From MWEI01 sp964600235 (GTDB lineage: Bacteria; Desulfobacterota; Desulfomonilia; UBA1062), in NCBI GenBank assembly GCA_964600235.1, contig CAZRIV010000017.1:1-64000 (forward strand): a stretch of DNA of 64,000 nt, read 5' to 3'. Numbering within the stretch: position 1 is the stretch's first letter; the number at the start of each line of letters is the position of its first letter. Shown piece after piece: positions 59,094 to 64,000 of this stretch. Below the pieces are notes generated by a model. That model was not told the origin of the DNA, did no database searches, and saw nothing but the letters and a program-made list of their open reading frames with translations. Both the position numbers and the translations under genes were made by a program.

Positions 59094-59759
59094 GAAGGCA
59101 AGTACGTTGCATATTACAGAGTGAGCACACAGCAGCAGGGCCATTCAGGGCTTGGCTTGGATGCCCAGAAAAAGGCTGTCATGGATTATCTGAATGGCGG
59201 GAAGTGGGCCTTGCTTAAAGAGTACACCGAGGTTGAGACAGGCAAGGGCTCCAATGCCTTTGAGAAAAGGCCGGTGCTGAATGAGGCTATCGCACTTGCC
59301 AAGAAGCAGAAGGCAACCTTGATCATTGCCAAGCTTGACCGGCTGGCCCGCAACGTGCTTTTCATTGCCACGCTGATGGAGAGCAAGGCGAAGTTTGTAT
59401 GCGCTGACATGCCAGAGGCAAACAGTCTCACCATTCAGATCATGGCCGCCATGGCAGAGTATGAGGCCAAGAGAATCAGTGAACGCACCAGAGAGGCTTT
59501 AGCTCAAGCGAAGATGCGGGGGGTGAGGCTCGGCAATCCGAACCTGCGCATTGACAACACAGCACGTATTCAGCGGGCTAATGCTTTTGCACGCAACCTG
59601 GGGCCAACCATTCAGGCTTATCTGAATGATGACCTCACACACCGGCAGATCGTTGATCAGCTCAACAGGACCGGCGTGAAGACACCCAGGGGTGGCAGAT
59701 GGCATCTTGTAACCCTTCAAAGGACGATGAAGCGTCTGGGGCTGAGGGGGCGGGCATAG
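59091..59759 (+). CDS. Serine recombinase (resolvase/invertase family)
   Basis: A 222-residue serine recombinase. The catalytic serine lies in YVAYYRVSTQQQ (residue about 11). LIIAKLDRLARN holds the catalytic arginines, and the long E-helix ends in RISERTREALAQAKMRG. The C-terminal DNA-binding part has LTHRQIVDQLNRTGVKTPRGGRWHLVTLQ. Resolvases of this size resolve dimers or invert segments of plasmids. Within an element that already has a tyrosine integrase, it probably resolves multimers of the replicating form. Confidence 0.92.
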   Translation: MEGKYVAYYRVSTQQQGHSGLGLDAQKKAVMDYLNGGKWALLKEYTEVETGKGSNAFEKRPVLNEAIALAKKQKATLIIAKLDRLARNVLFIATLMESKAKFVCADMPEANSLTIQIMAAMAEYEAKRISERTREALAQAKMRGVRLGNPNLRIDNTARIQRANAFARNLGPTIQAYLNDDLTHRQIVDQLNRTGVKTPRGGRWHLVTLQRTMKRLGLRGRA

Positions 59760-59921
59760 ATGAGGGCCATGGTGGCAGAGTTGAACAGGCTGGGGGTGAA
59801 AGCAAGGCGTGGCGGCAGGTGGAGTCTTCTACAATTGCAGAACGTCATTAGGCTTCACCCCAGGGAAAGCAATGCAGGCCATTCTGTGCGGAAACAGAGG
59901 GTGCAGAGAGAAAGGGGGTAA
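59760..59921 (+). pseudogene. Duplicated C-terminal piece of a serine recombinase
   Basis: The frame starts directly after the recombinase stop (TAGATG) and reads MVAELNRLGVKARRGGRWSLLQLQNV near its start, which aligns with IVDQLNRTGVKTPRGGRWHLVTLQRT of the recombinase tail. It thus encodes only a helix-turn-helix of 53 residues. It may be a relic of recombination between two recombinase genes, or a small DNA-binding protein that competes with the recombinase. Confidence 0.6.
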
Positions 59922-59923
59922 GC

Positions 59924-60289
59924 ATGTGGACATTCATCCGAGATCAAGGATTTTTCAGTGTGGTGCAGACTGATACAGTACAGAAAGATGAGGTCATGGT
60001 GAGGGCCAGGTGTGTTGAAGATTTACGGCGACTTCTTGATGCTGTTGGCATGCCAAGTGAGAAGATACACTTGAGCCCTAAAGCCGATTACATTGCTAGG
60101 GTTATCATCCCCAAGGAGAAGTGGGCACAGTATTTAGCTGATCAGGCTATGAAGATTACATATCCCAACTTCAAGGACACCATTCCCCATGAAGACAAAG
60201 ATCGGTATATTGCATATTCTGGGGCGTGGCTTGCATTGAAAGAGTGGCAGGTTGGGTCAAAGCTGGCCCAGACCTTCAGGCGGAAATAA
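59924..60289 (+). CDS. Unknown small protein before the integrase
   Basis: A 121-residue protein of mixed strands and helices: MWTFIRDQGFFSVVQTD, ARCVEDLRRLLDAVGM and DYIARVIIPKEKWAQYLADQAMKITYPNF. It ends in a helical, basic segment. Proteins starting with a similar aromatic segment are found beside recombination genes of mobile elements; the function is unknown. It starts three bases after the recombinase fragment and is followed by the integrase after 12 bp, so the right part of the element is one operon. Confidence 0.6.
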   Translation: MWTFIRDQGFFSVVQTDTVQKDEVMVRARCVEDLRRLLDAVGMPSEKIHLSPKADYIARVIIPKEKWAQYLADQAMKITYPNFKDTIPHEDKDRYIAYSGAWLALKEWQVGSKLAQTFRRK

Positions 60290-60301
60290 GGAGAATATAC
60301 T

Positions 60302-61423
60302 ATGGGCTCAGTCTTTAAAAGACCGGGAAGCAAATACTGGTGGCTGAAATATTACCGCAACGGGAAACCCTATCAGGAATCATCTAAGGAAACCCTGAAG
60401 TGGAGAGCCATCAAGCTCTTGCAGAAGCGTGAGGGTAACATTGCTGAAGGCAAGTTGCCTGGCATCCACTTTGAGAAGGTCTTGTGGGATGATTTAAAAA
60501 AGCTGTACCTCAATGACTACAAGGTGAACAAGAAGCGTACCGAGAAGCACGCCAACATCCTGGCCCGCCATCTGGCCGATCACTTTGAAGGCATGAGGGT
60601 GATGAATATCACCTCAAACCATATCTCTGATTACATAGAGAAGCGCCTTGATGAGGATGAGGTGAAACCGGCCACGGTGAACAATGAATTGATAGCCCTG
60701 AAGCGCATGTTTAACCTGGGCAAGGAACACCGCCCGCCCCTGGTAAATGACGTGCCCAAGATTACCATGCTTGAAGAAAACAACATCAGGACTGGCTTTT
60801 TCAGCAAGTCAGAATTTGTTACCCTTAGAAACCGGCTTCCACAGTACCTTTATGCCGTTATCACGCTTGGCCACACATACGGGTTCAGAAAGTCCGAGAT
60901 CTTAAACCTTACCTGGGATCGTGTTGACCGGCACAATCGGATACTACGCCTTGAGCCCATTGACGTTAAGAACAAGGAAGCCCGCACCATCTTTTTAAAT
61001 GATGAATGCTGGGAGCTGATCAAGGCCCAGTGGGAAGCCCGCAAGGCCAGAAAGATAATCTCACCGCTTGTTTTCCTCAATAGCACCGGCACTGGCCCCA
61101 TTGTTGATTTTAGGAAGTGTTGGGCTACGGCCCGCAAAGACGTGCCCGAATTAAAGGGCAAGCTCTTTCATGATCTGCGCCGTACCGCTGTTCGCAACAT
61201 GGTGCGAGCTGGCATACCTCAGAAGACTGCCATGCTGATCTCAGGCCATAAGACTGATTCAATGTTTCGCAGGTACAACATCGTTGACGAGAATGATTTA
61301 AAAGCGGCAACGGCAAAGCTTACTGAGCACCTTGACACTCAGCCTGGCAACATTTTAGCAACAGCTCCTTCCTTGGCTAAAAAAAGGGCAGCAAAAAAGA
61401 AGGTCGCTGGGGGCCAGGTTTAA
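60302..61423 (+). CDS. int: Tyrosine recombinase/integrase
   Basis: A 373-residue phage-type integrase. An N-terminal arm-binding domain (SVFKRPGSKYWWLKYYRNGK) is followed by a SAM-like core-binding domain (residues about 60-150) and the catalytic domain with GFRKSEILNLTW (first arginine), HDLRRTAVRNMVRAG (H-x-x-R), GHKTDSMFRRYNI (histidine and nucleophilic tyrosine). The gene ends 84 bp before the tRNA-fMet gene, its attachment site; arm-type repeats lie within and behind its 3' end. Intact, so the element may still be mobile. Confidence 0.95.
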   Translation: MGSVFKRPGSKYWWLKYYRNGKPYQESSKETLKWRAIKLLQKREGNIAEGKLPGIHFEKVLWDDLKKLYLNDYKVNKKRTEKHANILARHLADHFEGMRVMNITSNHISDYIEKRLDEDEVKPATVNNELIALKRMFNLGKEHRPPLVNDVPKITMLEENNIRTGFFSKSEFVTLRNRLPQYLYAVITLGHTYGFRKSEILNLTWDRVDRHNRILRLEPIDVKNKEARTIFLNDECWELIKAQWEARKARKIISPLVFLNSTGTGPIVDFRKCWATARKDVPELKGKLFHDLRRTAVRNMVRAGIPQKTAMLISGHKTDSMFRRYNIVDENDLKAATAKLTEHLDTQPGNILATAPSLAKKRAAKKKVAGGQV

Positions 61424-61447
61424 AAGTCTAGCAACAGTTTAGCAACA
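61345..61447. repeat. Integrase arm-type sites, right end
   Basis: Two pairs of the 9-mer (T/G)(T/G)GCAACA type occur: CTGGCAACA/TTAGCAACA within the end of the integrase gene (from 61,345) and CTAGCAACA/TTAGCAACA after it (61,428-61,436 and 61,439-61,447). Each pair has the same period of about 11 bp as the left-end pair. Confidence 0.7.
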
Positions 61448-61506
61448 GTTTGGGCTTTTTTTACTGTTTTGAGGGGGGCTTAAAACGTGTAAGTGCTTGA
61501 CTTAAC

Positions 61507-61583
<77 letters not shown>

Positions 61584-61866
61584 TCACATCCACGTCTTCT
61601 ACAATCAATGGAGAAGGTTTGTCAAGCTTAGATGCCCTGCATGGAAAATCTCACTCGGATGTCGATCGAGAGTGGCTTATACAGGTGATTTATCTGCAAA
61701 AAAAAGCAGGCCAGCGATTGACCTGCCTAATATGAGGAGGTTCTACGGGGAATGAATCTTGAAGAACCTATTGATTCCTATCGTCAGGTTTGACGATCAC
61801 TAAAGGGCATAAAAATCCGTAATCTCTTTTTTCTTTCAGCCAATGTTTTATGGTATATATCCCTCT

Positions 61867-63153
61867 ATGCCGAAACAACTGCCCCCGCTTGCGTTCAGGG
61901 TGAGGCCGTCCAGCGTGGACGACCTCCTCGGCCAGGACGACGCTGCAGCCCTGATCAGGGACTTCCACAGGGGCAACCTCAGGTCGGCCATGCTCTGGGG
62001 GCCGCCCGGCTCGGGAAAGACCAGCGTGGCGAGCATCATCGAGCGCCTCTACCCGGATTCGTTTTTCCCCATCAGCGCCGTGACGGGGGGCGTCCAGGAG
62101 ATCCGGAAGGTGACGGGGAAGGCCGCAGCCAGCGAGCGCAAGCCCATCGTGTTCATCGACGAGATCCACCGGTTCACCAGGGTGCAGCAGGACGCGCTGC
62201 TGCCCTTCGTGGAAAACGGCGACATCGTGCTCATCGGGGCCACCACCGAGAACCCGTCCTTTGCCGTTACCTCGCCGCTCATGTCCAGAACCCAGGTCAT
62301 CGTGCTCAGGGCATTGAGCGCGGAGGTCATCGAGGAGATCCTCAGGCGGGCCATAAGCAGGGACGACCACATCTTGTCCCAGAAAAAATCCCTGTCGGAC
62401 ACATGCCTGGCCGCCATGGCCAGGGCCGCCGACGGGGACGCACGGGCCGCGCTGAACCTGCTGGAACTGGTGCTGACGAACATCGACAAGGAACTCATCG
62501 ACCTGGACGACCTCGAGGGCCTCACTGAGCGGCCGCTCTACCACGACCGCTCCGGCGAGAACCACTACGACCTCATCAGCGCCTTCCACAAGAGCGTGCG
62601 GGCGGGCGACGCGGACGCCAGCATCTACTGGCTGGGCAGGATGCTGGAGGCGGGAGAGGACCGGCTCTTCGTCCTGCGCAGGATGATCCGCATCGCATCC
62701 GAGGACATCGGCATGGCAGACCCAAATGCCCTGCGCATGGCAATTGCGGCCAGGGATGCCTTCACCTTCGTGGGCAGCCCGGAGGGTGAGATCGCGCTCT
62801 ACGAGGTGGCCATCTACCTTGCCTGCGCGCCCAAGAGCAACGCCGTGTACCTGGCCGAGAAACGGGTGGCGGACCTCATCAGGAAGACCGGCGCGCCCCG
62901 GATCCCCCTGTACCTGAGGAACGCACCCACCAGGCTCATGAAGGAGATCGGCTATGCCAGAGGGTATATCTATGCCCACGACGACCCCAAGGGGGCGCTC
63001 ACACTGGACTATCTGCCGGAGGACCTGCCGAAGACTCAGCTTTACACCCCGAGGGATGCAGGCGTAGAAAAGAGAATAAGGGAGATCCTGGATGCTCGTG
63101 AACAAGCTAAAAAAACTGGGCCAGGACCATATCGCAAGCCTCATAAGCAGTGA
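61867..63153 (+). CDS. rarA: Replication-associated recombination protein RarA (MgsA)
   Basis: A 428-residue AAA+ ATPase of the RarA/Mgs1/WRNIP1 family, related to clamp loaders, acting at stalled replication forks. Walker A is WGPPGSGKTSVASII, Walker B IVFIDEIHRF, with sensor GATTENPSF and RALSAEVIEEIL. The C-terminal tetramerisation part with YHDRSGENHYDLISAFHKSVRAGDADASIYWLGRMLEAGED is typical. I started at the ATG before PKQLPPLAF. Its 3' end overlaps the next gene by 62 bases. Confidence 0.93.
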   Translation: MPKQLPPLAFRVRPSSVDDLLGQDDAAALIRDFHRGNLRSAMLWGPPGSGKTSVASIIERLYPDSFFPISAVTGGVQEIRKVTGKAAASERKPIVFIDEIHRFTRVQQDALLPFVENGDIVLIGATTENPSFAVTSPLMSRTQVIVLRALSAEVIEEILRRAISRDDHILSQKKSLSDTCLAAMARAADGDARAALNLLELVLTNIDKELIDLDDLEGLTERPLYHDRSGENHYDLISAFHKSVRAGDADASIYWLGRMLEAGEDRLFVLRRMIRIASEDIGMADPNALRMAIAARDAFTFVGSPEGEIALYEVAIYLACAPKSNAVYLAEKRVADLIRKTGAPRIPLYLRNAPTRLMKEIGYARGYIYAHDDPKGALTLDYLPEDLPKTQLYTPRDAGVEKRIREILDAREQAKKTGPGPYRKPHKQ

Positions 63154-64000
63154 GGCCGACCCATCCCTGAAAGGCCGTATCGAGAGCGACCTCGAAGGGG
63201 TGGACCTGGACCTCGTCCGGAGACTCATCAGGGGTGAAGGCCTCTACGATCCGGCCAGCGGGAACGTGGACCCGGCCCATGTCATCCCGGCGGCATTCGC
63301 CTCGTCGGAAGAGGCAGCGGCATATATCCTTCACGGCCGGGAGCTTCTGCGCTCCGGCAAAGTTGCGGCGCTCACCGTTGCGGGCGGGCAGGGCTCGCGC
63401 CTGGGGATCGAGGCGCCCAAGGGCGTCGTGGGGGTGACCCCCATAAAGGGCAAGAGCCTGTTCCAGCTCTTTGCTGAAAAGATCCTGGCACTCGAACAGA
63501 GGCTCCCCTGCTCCATGGAATGGTTCATCATGACCTCCAGGGAAAATGACACGGCCACCAGGGACTACTTCAGGGATAACGGCTATTTCTCGCTGAAAAA
63601 GGATCAGGTGCATTTCTTTGTCCAGGGCATGCTCCCGTCCGTCACCCCGGAAGGAAAGTTCATCCTCACCGAAGACGGCGGGCTCTTCATGAACCCGGAC
63701 GGCCACGGGGGCACCTTCAATGCATTGCACACGAGCGGGTCCTTACGCCTCATGAAGGACCTCGGCATCGAGGAGATCTTCTATTTCCAGGTGGACAATC
63801 CCCTGGTCAAGGTCTGTGACCCCCTGTTCATAGGGCTCCACAGCCTCTCAGGCGCGCTCATGTCGTCCAAGGTGGTCAGGAAGGCGTCATACGAGGAAAA
63901 GGTCGGGGTAATTACCAGTATCAACGGCAGGACCACTCTGGTAGAGTACAGCGATATGAGCGATGAGGTGAGATATGCCACGGGACCCGACGGCGGAATT
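63092..64000 (+). CDS. UDP-sugar pyrophosphorylase, eukaryotic UAP1-like (partial)
   Basis: The first 303 residues of a gene cut by the window end. After a helical N-terminus of about 85 residues comes LTVAGGQGSRLGIEAPKGVV, the nucleotide-binding loop of uridylyltransferases of the UAP1/UGP2 type, then EWFIMTSREND, FFVQGMLPS, NPDGHGGTFNAL (uridine/sugar site) and YFQVDNPLVKVCDP. Such enzymes make UDP-N-acetylglucosamine or a related UDP-sugar and are distinct from bacterial GlmU. GGGAG precedes the ATG eight bases upstream. It overlaps the rarA end in another frame. Confidence 0.88.
   Translation, partial: MLVNKLKKLGQDHIASLISSEADPSLKGRIESDLEGVDLDLVRRLIRGEGLYDPASGNVDPAHVIPAAFASSEEAAAYILHGRELLRSGKVAALTVAGGQGSRLGIEAPKGVVGVTPIKGKSLFQLFAEKILALEQRLPCSMEWFIMTSRENDTATRDYFRDNGYFSLKKDQVHFFVQGMLPSVTPEGKFILTEDGGLFMNPDGHGGTFNALHTSGSLRLMKDLGIEEIFYFQVDNPLVKVCDPLFIGLHSLSGALMSSKVVRKASYEEKVGVITSINGRTTLVEYSDMSDEVRYATGPDGGI

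Noticed and set aside
58899..59144. An 81-codon minus-strand gene opposite the recombinase promoter
   Set aside because: It covers the promoter and operator of the recombinase and has no family or ribosome-binding site.
61768..63228. A 486-codon open frame on the minus strand
   Set aside because: It is the shadow of rarA, whose AAA+ motifs are clear.

Overview
The window is a stretch of bacterial chromosome with GC-rich housekeeping genes, interrupted by AT-richer accessory blocks. The combination of a tlyA-dxs-ispA cluster with a membrane-fused IspH, FolE2, CarB, standalone AccC, RarA, HDOD and CheD-like proteins and a sigma-54-type promoter suggests a member of the Desulfobacterota (former Deltaproteobacteria). 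This is an inference from gene content and was not confirmed by any search.

Layout. 1-3,200: a run of small plus-strand genes (ZIP transporter, two toxin-antitoxin pairs, GIY-YIG nuclease, holin-like protein), each followed by an imperfect palindrome ending in CGTTRR, which looks like the tail of an integron gene-cassette array. 3,246-15,921: core genes, namely a lipoprotein hydrolase, an isoprenoid operon (ispH fusion, tlyA, dxs, ispA), a lytic transglycosylase, accC, an AIR-synthase-like gene with folE2, queD, and ybeZ-ybeY. 16,033-16,473: five tRNA genes (Pro, Arg, His, Arg, Lys). 16,430-20,092: a 3.6 kb AT-rich island with two glycosyltransferase-type genes, bounded by the 3' end of tRNA-Lys and an imperfect copy of it. 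20,179-40,479: ordinary accessory and core genes (MarR, CheD-like, HDOD, esterases, MATE, enoyl-CoA hydratase, ArfB, M48 protease, gap, carB).

41,203-61,553: two tandem integrated elements that share the 3' end of an initiator tRNA-Met gene (61,507-61,583) as attachment site. The left element (13.4 kb) carries a PLD-like/ATPase pair, a PD-(D/E)XK-like protein, and a tightly coupled operon of SNase-like protein, HsdR, HsdM, HsdS, Ser/Thr kinase and an unknown protein. A CARF-type sigma-54 activator gene lies immediately upstream, with a near-consensus sigma-54 promoter (GG-N10-GC) and two CTAG-centred palindromes 21 bp apart between it and the operon. This looks like a signal-induced defence island. 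The right element (7 kb) encodes a HUH replication initiator, two XRE-like proteins, an M41-like solo zinc peptidase, a serine recombinase and a tyrosine integrase with matching arm-type repeats at both ends. 61,867-64,000: rarA and the start of a UDP-sugar pyrophosphorylase.

Scattered through the intergenic regions is a repeat family of about 215 bp (11,904-12,118; 30,322-30,537; 34,855-35,070) with terminal inverted repeats, a conserved loop and perfectly paired stems whose sequence differs between copies. There are also several solitary, perfect long hairpins (arms 24-35 bp, loops 3-8 bp). The first copy of the repeat family sits inside the loop of one of these solitary hairpins.
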